DNA of 64,000 bases from Streptomyces sp. Tue 6430 (GCA_021568835.1 JAKGSH010000010.1:4216001-4280000); one strand, 5' to 3'; shown: positions 1 through 9,404, counted from the first letter of the stretch. Made by a program: numbers and translations. Notes: generated by a model from the sequence alone, not told the origin.

Positions 1-2141
1 ATCGTCCTCTACATGACGACACCGATCCCGGACACCGCGAACGCCGAGGCCCGGCTCCAGAGCAACGTCTACAAGTACGGCGACGGCACCCTGCTGGCCC
101 GCGACGGCAAGCTCAACCGCGAGAACGTCGACCTCGCCGACGTCCCCAAGGAAGTCCAGCACGCCTTCGTCGCCGCCGAGAACAAGAGCTTCTACGACGA
201 CGCCGGCGTCGACCTGAAGGGCACCGCGCGCGGTGTCCTCAACACGGTCATGGGCAAGGGCGCCCAGGGCGGTTCGACGATCACGCAGCAGTACGTCAAG
301 AACTACTACCTGACCCAGGAACAGACGGTCACCCGCAAGCTCAAGGAACTGGTCATCTCCCTCAAGCTGGACCGGGAGAAGTCCAAGGACTACATCCTGG
401 CCGGCTACATCAACTCCAGCTACTACGGCCGCGGCGCCTACGGCATCCAGGCGGCGGCCCAGTCCTACTACCGCGTCGACGCCGACAAGCTCACCGTCCC
501 CCAGGGCGCCTACCTCGCGGCCCTGCTCCAGGCCCCCAGCCAGTACGACTGGACCGCCGCCTCCGACACCGGCAGGAGACTGGTCAAGCAGCGCTGGAAC
601 TACGTCCTCGACAACATGGTCGAGGAGGACTGGCTGGACAAGGCCGAGCGCGACGCCATGGAGTTCCCGGTCCCCGAGGAGCCCAAGCCCGCCCCGGCCA
701 GGAGGGCCAGGTCGGCTACCTGGTGAAGGCCGCCAACAGCGAGCTGGAGAGGCAGCTCCTCGCCCAGGGCGTCGCCGACAGCAGCCAGGAGGCCGAGGCG
801 ATGGTCAGCGCCGGCGGCTGGAACATCACCCTCAACGTCGAGAAGAAGAAGCAGAAGGCGCTGGAGAAGTCCGTCAAGGAGCAGCTGACCAGCAAGCTGG
901 ACGCGAAGAAGCGCCCGGTCGACGGCGACATCCAGGCGGGCGCCGTCTCCGTGAACCCGAAGACGGGCGCGGTCGTGGCGATGTACGGCGGTGTGGACTA
1001 CGTCAAGCACTACACCAACAACGCCACCCGCACCGACTACCAGCCCGCCTCCACCTTCAAGCCGGTGATCCTGGCCGCCGCCCTGGACCAGGGCGCGGTG
1101 ACCCAGGACGACCAGAAGATCAGCGTGAACACGGTCTACGACGGCACCAGCAAGCGCCCCGTCGTCGGCAGCGACATCGGCTTCGCCCCGGAGAACGAGG
1201 ACGACGTCGACTACGGGGACGTCACCGTCCAGACCGCGATGAACAAGTCCGTCAACTCCGTCTTCGCCCAGCTGGGCGTCGACGTCGGCATGGACAAGGT
1301 CCTCAAGACCGCCTCCGACCTCGGCATGGACACCACGGACCTGAAGGCCGTGCCCGCCCAGACCCTCGGCACCATGGGCGCGAGCCCGCTGCAGATGGCC
1401 GGCGTCTACGCGACCCTCGACAACCACGGCAGGAAGGTCACCCCGACGCTCATCAAGTCGGCGGAGAACAGCGTCCACGCGGTGCAGCCGGCCGACCCGA
1501 TCGGCGACCAGGTCATCAGCCGCGAGGCCGCCGACACGGTCACCTCGGTGCTCACCGGCGTGGTCGACGACGGCACGGCCCAGAAGTCCGTGCGGGACAA
1601 CCCCCTGCGCAACGGCCAGAAGGTCGCGGGCAAGACGGGCACCTCCGACGACAACAAGTCGGCCTGGTTCACCGCCTACACGCCCGACCTGGTCACCTCG
1701 GTCGGCCTGTTCGGCGAGTCCGCCAAGCCGCCGCACCCCCAGGTCACCATGACCGGCGCGACCGGCCTGCTCCCCGGCAAGGGCCGCGTCAACGGCGGCG
1801 GCTACCCGGCGCAGATCTGGGCGGCGTACACCTTCGGCGTCTCCCACAAGGTCAGCAGGTTCGACCTGGAGACCGACCAGGGCGCGGCGGTCCAGCCGAG
1901 CATCACGGCGAGCCCCTCGCCGTCGCCTTCGGAGGAGCCGTCGGAGGAACCGGCCACGGAGTCCCCGTCGAGCGAGCCGTCGAAGACGCAGACCCCGTCG
2001 GCGACGCCCACCACGCAGACCCCGTCGGCGACACCGACCACGCAGACCCCGTCGGCGACACCGACCACGACGGCGCCGACGACCGGCGCACCCCAGAACC
2101 CGCTGGACCCGCAGTTCGGCAGCGGCACCGGCAGCCAGTAG
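1..2141 (+). CDS. Bifunctional penicillin-binding protein (GT51 transglycosylase + transpeptidase), 5' end outside window, frameshifted
   Basis: This is a class A penicillin-binding protein that polymerises and cross-links peptidoglycan outside the membrane. The window opens inside the transglycosylase domain. The lipid-II polymerase motifs AAENKSFY (the Glu is catalytic) and GGSTITQQYVKN are visible. The transpeptidase part has ASTFK (nucleophile Ser), KSVNS and KTGTS, the three canonical active-site boxes. It ends in a Ser/Thr/Pro-rich tail with three 9-residue repeats. The frame breaks near 694: the first frame runs to a stop at 726 and the second carries on from about 697 (GQEGQVGYLVK). 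One extra G in the run at about 694-697 joins them cleanly, so the break looks like a sequence error. The real start, cytoplasmic tail and membrane anchor lie upstream of base 1. It ends just before a strong hairpin and faces the PP2C gene tail to tail. Confidence 0.93.
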   Translation, partial: RPLHDDTDPGHRERRGPAPEQRLQVRRRHPAGPRRQAQPRERRPRRRPQGSPARLRRRREQELLRRRRRRPEGHRARCPQHGHGQGRPGRFDDHAAVRQELLPDPGTDGHPQAQGTGHLPQAGPGEVQGLHPGRLHQLQLLRPRRLRHPGGGPVLLPRRRRQAHRPPGRLPRGPAPGPQPVRLDRRLRHRQETGQAALELRPRQHGRGGLAGQGRARRHGVPGPRGAQARPGQEGQVGYLVKAANSELERQLLAQGVADSSQEAEAMVSAGGWNITLNVEKKKQKALEKSVKEQLTSKLDAKKRPVDGDIQAGAVSVNPKTGAVVAMYGGVDYVKHYTNNATRTDYQPASTFKPVILAAALDQGAVTQDDQKISVNTVYDGTSKRPVVGSDIGFAPENEDDVDYGDVTVQTAMNKSVNSVFAQLGVDVGMDKVLKTASDLGMDTTDLKAVPAQTLGTMGASPLQMAGVYATLDNHGRKVTPTLIKSAENSVHAVQPADPIGDQVISREAADTVTSVLTGVVDDGTAQKSVRDNPLRNGQKVAGKTGTSDDNKSAWFTAYTPDLVTSVGLFGESAKPPHPQVTMTGATGLLPGKGRVNGGGYPAQIWAAYTFGVSHKVSRFDLETDQGAAVQPSITASPSPSPSEEPSEEPATESPSSEPSKTQTPSATPTTQTPSATPTTQTPSATPTTTAPTTGAPQNPLDPQFGSGTGSQ
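1986..2066 (+). repeat. Three 27-bp tandem repeats encoding a Thr/Pro/Ser tail
   Basis: Three copies of a 27-bp unit begin at 1986, 2013 and 2040. Copies two and three look identical, and copy one differs by two bases. The unit stays in frame and encodes the 9-residue peptide TQTPSATPT. It lies in the extracellular tail of the penicillin-binding protein. Such tails are flexible wall-spanning linkers and vary in copy number by slippage. Confidence 0.9.
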
Positions 2142-2150
2142 CGGGGCGGG

Positions 2151-2199
2151 TACGACGGAGGGGGCGCCCGGCATCATGCCGGGCGCCCCCTCCGTCGTA
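2151..2199. terminator. Bidirectional terminator, 23-bp perfect stem
   Basis: Bases 2151-2173 pair perfectly with 2177-2199 around a 3-base loop. The hairpin lies between the stops of two convergent genes, the penicillin-binding protein (+) and the PP2C gene (-). It has no T tract, as is usual for Streptomyces hairpin terminators. Confidence 0.85.
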
Positions 2200-2243
2200 C
2201 CGCCGCCTGCCGCGGGGACGCCGCCACCTGCCGCCGGGACGGT

Positions 2244-4337
2244 CTACGTGCCCTGGTTCAACTCGAACCAGACCACCTTCCCCGTGCTCAGCCGGGTCGC
2301 CCCCCACCGCCGGGCCAGCCGGTTCACCAGGTACAGCCCGCGGCCGCCCTCGTCGGTGGCCCGGGCCTGCCGCAGCCGGGGCAGCTGCGGCACGTCGTCG
2401 CCGACCTCGCAGCGCAGCACGTCGGTGCGCAGCAGCCGCAGCGACACCGGCCGGGTGGCGTACCGCACCGCGTTGGTGACCACCTCGCTCACCAGCAGCT
2501 CGACGGAGTCCGTCATCTCCTCCATGCCCCAGCGGGACAGCGCCTGCCGGGCGAGGCGCCGGGCCCGCCCCGGAGCCGCGTCCTCCGGCTCCAGGAACCA
2601 GTACGCGACGTCACTGGGCGCGATCCCGTCGAAGCGGGCGGCGAGCAGCGCGATGTCGTCGTCCCGGTCGCCGGGACCGAGCATGTCGAGGACCTCGTCG
2701 CACAGGGCCTCCAGCGGCGGCGGATGGTCGGGGCCGGTCAGCTGCGCGGTCGCGGCGAGCTTCTCGCGCAGCTGCTCTATGCCGGTCGCCACGTCCCGCA
2801 GCCGGGACTCCACCAGACCGTCCGTGTACAGCAGCAGGGTGGCACCGGCGGGCGCGTCCAGCTCGACGGCCTCGAAGTCGACGCCGCCCACCCCGATCGG
2901 GGCGCCCGGCGGCACCCGCAGCACCTCGGCCCGGCCGCCCAGGTGCAGCAGGATGGGCGGGGGATGGCCGGCGTTGGCGATGGTGATGCGGTGCGCCACC
3001 GGGTCGTAGACGGCGTAGAGGCAGGTCGCCATGCGGTCGGTGCCCAGGCGCTGGGCCTGCTCGTCCAGGTGGTGCAGGACCTCCTGCGGGGGCAGGTCCA
3101 GCCCGGCCAGCGTCTGGGCCGTGGTGCGGAGCTGGCCCATGATGGCGGCGCTGGTCATGGAGTGCCCCATGACGTCACCGACCACCAGCGCGACGCGGCT
3201 GCCCGGCAGCGGGATCGCGTCGTACCAGTCGCCGCCCACCCGCGCCGTCTCCGCCGCGGGCAGGTAGCGGGAGGCCAGCCGCACGCCCGTGGGCCGCGGC
3301 AGGGTCTCCGGCAGCATCGTGCGCTGGAGCTCGTCGGCGATGTACGCCTCACGGTCGTACAGCACCGCCTTGTCGATGCCCAGGGCACTGTGCGTGGCGA
3401 GCTGCGCGGCCACCAGCAGGTCGTCCGCGTCGAACGGGATGCGCTCGGGACGGCGGATGAAGACCGCGGCGCCGATCACCCGGCGCCGGCCGCGCAACGG
3501 CGCGAGGATCGCCCGCCGGCCGCCCGGAATGTCCAGCCTGTTCTCCGGGCCGAGGAGTTCGGGCAGCGCGACGGTCGCCGCCGGGGTGTCCGCGAACACC
3601 GGACGCACCCCCCGCAGCACCTCCGCGAGGGCCCCGCCCGGACGCACCTCGCACAGTTCCGCTATCGCCGACGACAGCTCGGACAGCTCCGGCGCCTCGG
3701 GGGGCGGCAGACCGAGCTGCGCGAACCCGGGCTCGGGCTCGCGCTCCTCGGGGATCCGGTCGGTGCGCCGCAACCGCAGCACGACCCGGTCGGCGACCGG
3801 CCGCTCGTCACCGACCGGCAGTGGATCACGCAGGTAGACCAGGATCGCGTCGGAAAAGGTCGGCACGGTGGCCCGGCACAGCCCCATCACGATCTCGTCC
3901 AGGTCCAGACCACGGGCGATCCGCCGGGTCGCCGCGCCCACGAAACGCAGCCGGTCGCCGTCCCGCCGCATCGGCGTGGGCTGCCGGCCGGCCGGGGGCG
4001 CCTGGCCGGTCCGCCGGTCCCGGCCGTCCGGGCGCGCCTCGGCGCCCGGCTGGAGCGGTATGGCCTCGGGTACGGGGCGCGGCCGGTGGGCGTCCGGCTC
4101 GGCGCCCGCCGCGGGCTGTGAGTGCTCGGCGTCGGAAACGGCCTGATCCTTCCCCTGGGGACGGGGCGCCGGGCCGCCCGGCGCGGTGGTGCCCGGGGCG
4201 CCGTCGGTACGGGCCCGGTCGGCGGGCGGTAAGGGGGTCGCGCCGGGCGCGGACTCCTGGGCACGCAGGAGCGCCCCGCGGTCGTCCGCGGGGTCCACGC
4301 CCTGAGGGCGTCCGTAGGAGGTGGGCTGCTCCGTCAC
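2244..4337 (-). CDS. GAF-PP2C (SpoIIE/RsbU-type) phosphatase fused to an HATPase (RsbW-type) domain
   Basis: An intact 697-residue regulator. The first 130 residues are Pro/Ala/Arg-rich and probably disordered. A GAF-like sensor domain covers about 140-325. A SpoIIE-type PP2C phosphatase covers about 345-545, with metal and active-site motifs GGDWYDA, VGDVMGHS, NAGHPPP, YTDGLVES and DDDIALL. The last 130 residues are an anti-sigma-factor-like ATPase domain with the N box SEVVTNAVRYA and the G box ATDEGGRGLYLVNR. In the RsbU/RsbW family the phosphatase dephosphorylates an anti-anti-sigma factor and the kinase phosphorylates it or binds a sigma factor. Having both in one chain is common in Streptomyces. 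No antagonist or sigma gene is adjacent, so the partner is unknown. The start is GTG, and the 296-base leader upstream (4338-4633) should hold the promoter. Confidence 0.9.
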   Translation of the reverse strand: MTEQPTSYGRPQGVDPADDRGALLRAQESAPGATPLPPADRARTDGAPGTTAPGGPAPRPQGKDQAVSDAEHSQPAAGAEPDAHRPRPVPEAIPLQPGAEARPDGRDRRTGQAPPAGRQPTPMRRDGDRLRFVGAATRRIARGLDLDEIVMGLCRATVPTFSDAILVYLRDPLPVGDERPVADRVVLRLRRTDRIPEEREPEPGFAQLGLPPPEAPELSELSSAIAELCEVRPGGALAEVLRGVRPVFADTPAATVALPELLGPENRLDIPGGRRAILAPLRGRRRVIGAAVFIRRPERIPFDADDLLVAAQLATHSALGIDKAVLYDREAYIADELQRTMLPETLPRPTGVRLASRYLPAAETARVGGDWYDAIPLPGSRVALVVGDVMGHSMTSAAIMGQLRTTAQTLAGLDLPPQEVLHHLDEQAQRLGTDRMATCLYAVYDPVAHRITIANAGHPPPILLHLGGRAEVLRVPPGAPIGVGGVDFEAVELDAPAGATLLLYTDGLVESRLRDVATGIEQLREKLAATAQLTGPDHPPPLEALCDEVLDMLGPGDRDDDIALLAARFDGIAPSDVAYWFLEPEDAAPGRARRLARQALSRWGMEEMTDSVELLVSEVVTNAVRYATRPVSLRLLRTDVLRCEVGDDVPQLPRLRQARATDEGGRGLYLVNRLARRWGATRLSTGKVVWFELNQGT

Positions 4338-4633
4338 GCGTGTCGAATCCGTCCGTCCGGGGCTGCGCGCCGCGCGTGCAGTCGGTCCCGCAGAGAACCC
4401 GATACCCGGAATACATGTCCCCGGAACGGATTCCCCGCGTGGTCAGAGGCTGTTCCTGTGCCACCGGCGGGCCCACCGCGGCCCCGGCCGGTACTGCCCT
4501 CGTACCCCTCGCTCACGTCCTGCCGCCCCTCGGTGACGTTCGGTCAGACCTGGCGCCCCCTCCGGGAGTTACGGTGGGAGCGCCCTTGCGGAGGACGATC
4601 CTACGTTTGCCGCCCGGGGGCACATCAAGGGTC

Positions 4634-5326
4634 TCACGTGGACAGGCGCGCGGGCGTTCGGTGCCAGTCCCGCGGCAGCGCCGGCACGGTCCACGACGGA
4701 TCCGGACGCCAGTCCTCCCAGCCGTCGGCGAACGGCGCGCCCCAGGCACGGACCACCTCCACCGCCGACCGGCCCGCCTCCCGGACCCGCTCGGCCACCG
4801 ACCCGTCCATCAGCCCGTCCTCCTGGGCCTGCGCGAACTCGTCCTCGTCGCGCCAGCCCCAGGAGCGGTCGGGATAGACGCACAGGTCCAGGAAGTGGTC
4901 CTCGGAGTCCACCCCGCCGTCCCAGCGGGCCAGCGGCTCCTCGAAGTTGACGTACCAGTTCTTGAACCGCCAGCCCGGCTCCCAGAACAGCCACACCGAC
5001 CACGGCTCACCGGGCCGGGCCAGCTTCAGCACGCCGGTGCCGAACCAGCGGCCCGGCGCCACGGTCCGCGGCTTGGTGTAGCGCGTGCGCAGCGGCTCCT
5101 GGTGCGGGGGAGTGCCGTCGGCGAGCACGGGTCTGACGCACTGGGTGCCGGGGGCCAGCCACACCGCCAGCAGCTCCTCGTCGTCCCGCACGACGGTGAC
5201 GGGACGGGCGATGTGGACACCCGCGCCGCCGTTCTCCCGGTACCGCCACAGGATCTGGTCCCCGGGCCGCCAGCAGCCCGCCGCCCCGTCCGTTCCCACG
5301 CGCCTCACCGCTCCACCGTCCGCCAT
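4634..5326 (-). CDS. DUF402 domain protein (FomD-like)
   Basis: A 230-residue cytosolic protein of the DUF402 family. The family core is visible at about 95-185: RYTKPRTVAPGRW, then WEPGWRFKNWYVNFEEPL, then SEDHFLDLCVYPDRSWGW and DEDEFAQAQEDGL. The acidic residues in the last two segments correspond to metal ligands in characterised relatives. FomD, a DUF402 enzyme, hydrolyses a cytidylyl-phosphonate in fosfomycin synthesis, and other members act on nucleoside di- or triphosphates. The substrate here cannot be told from sequence. It lies between the PP2C gene and fumC on the same strand. There are 72 bases between its start and the fumC stop, so read-through from fumC is possible. Confidence 0.8.
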   Translation of the reverse strand: MADGGAVRRVGTDGAAGCWRPGDQILWRYRENGGAGVHIARPVTVVRDDEELLAVWLAPGTQCVRPVLADGTPPHQEPLRTRYTKPRTVAPGRWFGTGVLKLARPGEPWSVWLFWEPGWRFKNWYVNFEEPLARWDGGVDSEDHFLDLCVYPDRSWGWRDEDEFAQAQEDGLMDGSVAERVREAGRSAVEVVRAWGAPFADGWEDWRPDPSWTVPALPRDWHRTPARLST

Positions 5327-5398
5327 GCACAGATATTAGGTGCCATGGGCATACGACGCCGCGGCACGCGTCACGGTTCTCGCGCTGGGCGCGAAAGG

Positions 5399-6784
5399 TT
5401 ACGGCCGTGTCATCCGCAGGACATCGAGCGCCTCGTCGAGCTGCTCGAGCGTGAGGTCACCGCGCTCCACGTACCCGCCGTCGAGCACCGTCTCGCGGAT
5501 CGTCCGGCGCTGCGCCAACGCCCTCTTGGCGACCTTCGCGGCCTCCTCGTACCCGATGTACTTGTTCAGCGGGGTGACGACGGACGGCGACGACTCGGCG
5601 TACTCGCGGGCGCGTTCGCGGTGGGCGACGATCCCGTCCACGGTCCGGTCCGCGAGCAGCCGCGACACGTTGGCGAGCAGCCGGACCGACTCCAGCACGT
5701 TCTTGGCGATGACCGGCAGCATCACGTTCAGCTCGAAGTTGCCGGCCGCGCCCGCCGTCGCCACGGTGGCGTCGTTCCCGACGACCTGCGCGGCGACCAT
5801 CAGCACCGCCTCCGGGACCACCGGGTTGACCTTGCCCGGCATGATCGAGGACCCCGGCTGGAGGTCGGGCAGCGAGATCTCCGCCAGCCCGGTCCGCGGC
5901 CCCGAAGCCATCCACCGCAGATCGTTGGCGATCTTCGTCAGCCCCACGGCGATCGTCCGGAGCTGCCCGCTGGTCTCCACGATGCCGTCGCGCGCGCCCT
6001 GCGCCTCGAAGTGGTCGCGCGCCTCCGTCAGCGGCAGCCCGGTGACCCGGGCGACCTCCGCGATGACGGCCGCGGAGAAACCGGGCGGCGTGTTGATGCC
6101 CGTCCCCACCGCCGTTCCGCCCAGCGGCAGTTCGGCGAGCCGGGGGAGGGAGGCCGTCAGCCGCTCGACGCCGTACCGCACCTGCGCGGCGTACCCGCCG
6201 AACTCCTGCCCCAGGGTCACGGGCGTGGCGTCCATGAGGTGGGTGCGCCCCGACTTCACCACGTCGGAGAACTCCGCCGCCTTGCGCTCCAGGGCGTCGG
6301 CCAGGTGCTCCAGGGCGGGGATCAGGTCACGGGTGACGGCGGCGGTGGCGGCGATGTGGATCGATGAGGGGAAGACGTCGTTGGACGACTGCGAGGCGTT
6401 CACGTGGTCGTTGGGGTGGACGTCCCGGCCGAGCCGCTCGGTCGCCAGGGTGGCGATCACCTCGTTGGCGTTCATGTTCGACGACGTCCCGGAACCCGTC
6501 TGGAACACGTCCACCGGGAAGTGCGCGTCCCACGTCCCCTCGGCCACCTCGGCGGCCGCCTCCCGGATCGCCCCGGCGATCTTCTCGTCGAGCACGCCCA
6601 GCTCGGCGTTCACCTGCGCGGCGGCACCCTTGATCCGGGCCAGCGCCTCGATGTGGGCGCGCTCGATGCGCTGCCCCGAGACGGGGAAGTTCTCGACGGC
6701 CCGCTGGGTCTGGGCCCGCCACTTGGCGTCCGCCGGGACGCGGACCTCGCCCATGGAGTCGTGCTCGATGCGGTATTCGGTCAT
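5399..6784 (-). CDS. fumC: Fumarate hydratase, class II
   Basis: This 461-residue enzyme interconverts fumarate and L-malate in the TCA cycle as an iron-independent homotetramer. The superfamily signature [11 protein letters not shown] is present at about 318-328. Upstream are the substrate-binding segments [31 protein letters not shown] and [16 protein letters not shown]. Length matches the family (about 460-470). In S. coelicolor a class I fumarase gene lies next to it in the same direction. Here the two are separated by a 3.7-kb integrative element that entered the 3' end of fumB. The promoter is expected between 6785 and 6940, which also holds the hairpin that once ended fumB. Confidence 0.96.
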   Translation of the reverse strand: MTEYRIEHDSMGEVRVPADAKWRAQTQRAVENFPVSGQRIERAHIEALARIKGAAAQVNAELGVLDEKIAGAIREAAAEVAEGTWDAHFPVDVFQTGSGTSSNMNANEVIATLATERLGRDVHPNDHVNASQSSNDVFPSSIHIAATAAVTRDLIPALEHLADALERKAAEFSDVVKSGRTHLMDATPVTLGQEFGGYAAQVRYGVERLTASLPRLAELPLGGTAVGTGINTPPGFSAAVIAEVARVTGLPLTEARDHFEAQGARDGIVETSGQLRTIAVGLTKIANDLRWMASGPRTGLAEISLPDLQPGSSIMPGKVNPVVPEAVLMVAAQVVGNDATVATAGAAGNFELNVMLPVIAKNVLESVRLLANVSRLLADRTVDGIVAHRERAREYAESSPSVVTPLNKYIGYEEAAKVAKRALAQRRTIRETVLDGGYVERGDLTLEQLDEALDVLRMTRP

Positions 6785-6862
6785 ACGGGGTACAGCGAAC
6801 GGGGCGGCGGGGTTGTTCCGGGCCGGCTGATCCAGCCCCTCCGGCGTCCGAGGAGCGGGGGT

Positions 6863-6928
6863 CCGGGGGCGGAGCCCCCGGGGACGGGTCGGGAAGGGGC
6901 GGCGGGGGCGAGAACACCCCGCCGCCCC
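6863..6928. terminator. Two hairpins downstream of the displaced fumB 3' end
   Basis: An 8-bp G-rich stem (6863-6881, loop of 3) is followed by a 12-bp perfect stem (6896-6907 with 6917-6928). Both lie between the fumC start and the displaced fumB stop at 6938. Their position fits the original terminator of fumB, read on the minus strand. The first hairpin is of a type scattered through many Streptomyces genomes. Confidence 0.65.
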
Positions 6929-6937
6929 CCCGCGGCC

Positions 6938-7012
6938 CTACGCCAGCCCCGGCCCCCGCACCGGAATGCTCGTGAACGTCGGCGCCGGAGTAGGATCCTA
7001 GAAGAAGTCATT
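6938..7012 (-). pseudogene. Displaced 3' end of class I fumarase gene; left attachment junction (attL)
   Basis: Read on the minus strand, 6994-6938 encodes [18 protein letters not shown] followed by TAG. That closely resembles the C-terminus of the intact fumB product 3.7 kb away ([13 protein letters not shown]). Upstream in the same frame is NDFF (7001-7012), also matching fumB, then an in-frame TAG. Bases 6958-7012 align with 10690-10747 at roughly 80 percent identity by eye. The simplest reading is that an integrative element crossed over inside the fumB 3' end and left the native last codons stranded beside fumC. The exact crossover dinucleotide cannot be fixed; it probably lies within 6983-7012. 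Confidence 0.8.
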
Positions 7013-7053
7013 CGGCTTATTCAGCTCACGGGAACTGGCCGTACCATGATGGC

Positions 7054-8622
7054 ATGGTCAAGCACCCGAGGGTTCTGGGAACCGTCCGTCTCTCTATCCT
7101 CAAGGACGACACCACCAGTCCCGAGAAGCAGAAGCATGCGGTCGAGCACTGGGCCGCTGGGCCGGCAGTGGACGGCCGCATAGTCGGGTTCGCTGAAGAC
7201 CTGGACGTGTCCGGCGCCATGCATCCGTTCAAGCGGCCCGGCCTCGGACCGTGGTTCTCGGAGCGGGCAGACGACTGGGACGTGCTGGCCGTGTGGAAGC
7301 TGGACCGGCTGAGCCGCAAGGCCGGTCACTTTGCCGAGGTCTTCGAGTGGTGCCAGGAGCAGGGGAAGACGATCGTGTCGGTGACCGAGGGCATCGACAT
7401 GAGCACCCCCATGGGCAAGATGTTCGCGCAGATCATCGCGGCCTTCGCCGAGGGGGAGCTGGACACCATCCGAGCCCGCGCGCTCTCGGGCTCTCAGGCT
7501 CGCAAGGCAAAGGGTGTGTGGGTCGGGGGAGTCGAGCCGTTCGGGTACCGCTTCGAGCGGCAGGACGGTGGCGGGAAGAAGCTTGCCCAAGACCCCACCT
7601 ACGCGGCTCTGTTCCAAGAGATCGTCGAGCGCCTGAAGGGCGATTGGTCGAGCTACAAGATCGCGGTGGATCTGAACAAGCGGGGCGTACCCACCTGGAG
7701 GGATCACCTGCGCATCGTGAAGGGTGAAGAGCCGCGGGGCATCGACTGGACGAGCAACGCTGTGCGGGTCATCGTCATGAACCCCACGGTGGCCGGCATC
7801 TATACGTACAAGGGCGAGAACGTCGTCGACGAGAACGGCGAGCACGTCCGCATCACGGACCGGCCGCTCATGGAGTACGCCGAGTGGGCTGAGCTGGTCG
7901 CATCACTCAAGAGTGACCGGCCTGTCCGGCGGGCCACGCCTTCGCGCTCGATGCTCGGGGGTGTTGCCGTATGCCTGGGGTGTGGTTCTCGTATGTCGTC
8001 CAACAAGAAGACGAAGCCGACCGGCCGAGTGCACCACTACTACGGGTGCAACGCGGTCAACACGGGGACCTGCCCGGACCCTGGCCGCATTCGTAGGGAC
8101 GACCTCGACCAAGCGGTGAGCACCTTCGTGCAGACCGTGCTCGGTCCGTTGCCCGTCATGGAACGTGCGGGCAACGTGATCTCCCAGACGAAGCTAGAAC
8201 TCGCCGAGGCCGAAGCGACCCTTGACCGTCTGGAAGCCGACTACCTCGCAGGCCGCCTCAAAACTGACGTTCAGGTTGAGCGGTACTGGGGGCAGCATGA
8301 GTTCCAGTCCACGAAGGTCGAGAGGTTGCGGGCGGATATCAAGGCCGCCGAGGACGCGCCCGCATGGACGGCCACGGGACGTACCTACGCCGAGGAATGG
8401 GCTGTGAAGGACGACGAGCAGAAGCGGGTATTCCTACAGCGTCACGGGATCACCGTTCACGTCGGCTTCACGGAGGACGGCAACCGCCGTGCGGTCGTGA
8501 AGATGCCGGAATTGGCAGAGATCGCCGAGGAGATCGGCCTTCACGTTCCCGAGGGGTACCTATGGGCGGAGCCAGAGGTGGAATACATTCTGCCTCGCCG
8601 GATGGCTTACAAGCGGAAATAG
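7054..8622 (+). CDS. Large serine recombinase (site-specific integrase)
   Basis: A 522-residue integrase that joins attP and attB by a double-strand cut with a 5' phosphoserine link. The catalytic domain (about 1-145) has Arg12 and Ser14 in VRLSIL as the likely nucleophile site, then TTSPEKQ and the conserved WKLDRLSRK. The recombinase domain follows at about 160-280. A zinc ribbon at about 300-345 has the ligands CLGCG and the later pair in YYGCNAVNTGTC. A coiled coil (about 365-435, ELAEAEATLDRLEADYL) mediates synapsis. Length fits the phiC31/TG1 class. A short inverted repeat (ACCATG-atgg-CATGGT, 7043-7058) overlaps the ATG and could serve self-repression. It is the only integrase in the element and so the likely cause of the fumB insertion. 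Confidence 0.93.
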   Translation: MVKHPRVLGTVRLSILKDDTTSPEKQKHAVEHWAAGPAVDGRIVGFAEDLDVSGAMHPFKRPGLGPWFSERADDWDVLAVWKLDRLSRKAGHFAEVFEWCQEQGKTIVSVTEGIDMSTPMGKMFAQIIAAFAEGELDTIRARALSGSQARKAKGVWVGGVEPFGYRFERQDGGGKKLAQDPTYAALFQEIVERLKGDWSSYKIAVDLNKRGVPTWRDHLRIVKGEEPRGIDWTSNAVRVIVMNPTVAGIYTYKGENVVDENGEHVRITDRPLMEYAEWAELVASLKSDRPVRRATPSRSMLGGVAVCLGCGSRMSSNKKTKPTGRVHHYYGCNAVNTGTCPDPGRIRRDDLDQAVSTFVQTVLGPLPVMERAGNVISQTKLELAEAEATLDRLEADYLAGRLKTDVQVERYWGQHEFQSTKVERLRADIKAAEDAPAWTATGRTYAEEWAVKDDEQKRVFLQRHGITVHVGFTEDGNRRAVVKMPELAEIAEEIGLHVPEGYLWAEPEVEYILPRRMAYKRK

Positions 8623-8646
8623 CGCCTCTCTGGTCTGGCCCCCGTC

Positions 8647-8705
8647 GCGTTTAAACGCTTCGGGGGTATTTTCGTGCTGCGAGTCAACGGCAGCCCGTTT
8701 AAACG
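8647..8705. repeat. Two GTTTAAAC palindromes 49 bp apart
   Basis: The perfect palindrome GCGTTTAAACGC (8647-8658) is followed by CGTTTAAACG at 8696-8705. They lie in the 211-base gap between the integrase stop and the HTH gene start. An AT-centred 8-mer occurring twice so close together is improbable in DNA of this composition. They may be binding sites for an element-encoded protein. The rest of the gap shows no gene. Confidence 0.55.
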
Positions 8706-8833
8706 CCCTTCCTTGAAACCGCCAGGGGTGCGGCTGTAGACAAGACTGCATCTCGCAACAGCGACACTGCCCTACCGAGAGACCCCGACACTGTCGGAGT
8801 CTTCCTTGTTCCCATGACCGATCGGAAGCCCCC

Positions 8834-9398
8834 GTGGCAGAGTTTCTCCGAGTCGACCACGACATGTGGCGACAGTGCATATCCCGCGATCCTCGCGTGA
8901 AGCAGAACACCTTCGCTGTCGCCATGGCATTCGCCATGTTCGGCGACTACCGGGACGGGACCGACGTGTTTCCGTCCATGGCGACCATTGCTGAAATGGT
9001 CGGCCTGTCCAGTGCAACGAAGGTTCACCCGCACCGGAGAAGGCTGGTCGAGTACGGCTACTTGGCCGATACGGGCCGGCGCTCGGCCGCCGATACGGTT
9101 GTCTACAGCCTCACTGCCCCGGCTGAGTTTGTTGCAGCCGTCAAGGACGGACGGGAAGCATGTACGCGCAGGAAGTCGCAGAAGGGCTCTTCGAAGGCCT
9201 CTACGGCAACCCTTGCCCCTCGCCCCCTCGGGGGGAGATCAGCCTTCTGCGGCCCCTGTGGGGCCGATTGAACTTTCCCTAGAGCAGAAGGCTTGGTTCC
9301 TCGGCGGGAACGATCCGCGGTCCTGGTCGTGGGCAGAGATTCCTTACTCCCTGGCCGAGGATGCGTACATGGCCTACACCGGGCAGGAAGCCGCCTAG
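8834..9398 (+). pseudogene. Helix-turn-helix protein of the integrative element, reading frame broken
   Basis: A GTG at 8834 opens a frame whose first 100 residues look genuine: MAEFLRVDHDMWRQC, then FPSMATIAEMVGLSSATKVHPHRRRLVEYGYLADTGRR. This resembles the winged-helix N-terminal domain of phage and plasmid replication or regulatory proteins. From about 9160 the frame turns Arg/Ser-rich and stops at 9271. A second frame from 9160 (MYAQEVAEGLFEGLYGNP) and a third frame from about 9271 to 9398 (SLEQKAWFLGGNDPRSWSW) both look protein-like. So one gene seems to have been split by two frame changes, from decay or sequencing error. The IS630 copy begins a few bases after the last stop. Function is not established. 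Confidence 0.5.
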
Positions 9399-9404
9399 TA
9401 CCGC

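Noticed and set aside
600-2177. A 525-codon minus-strand frame opposite the penicillin-binding protein
   Set aside because: Shadow of the transpeptidase domain; low-complexity Leu/Arg/Val text.
3821-6367. An 848-codon plus-strand frame across the PP2C, DUF402 and fumC genes
   Set aside because: It is antisense to three supported genes, has no motif and is Arg/Pro/His-rich.
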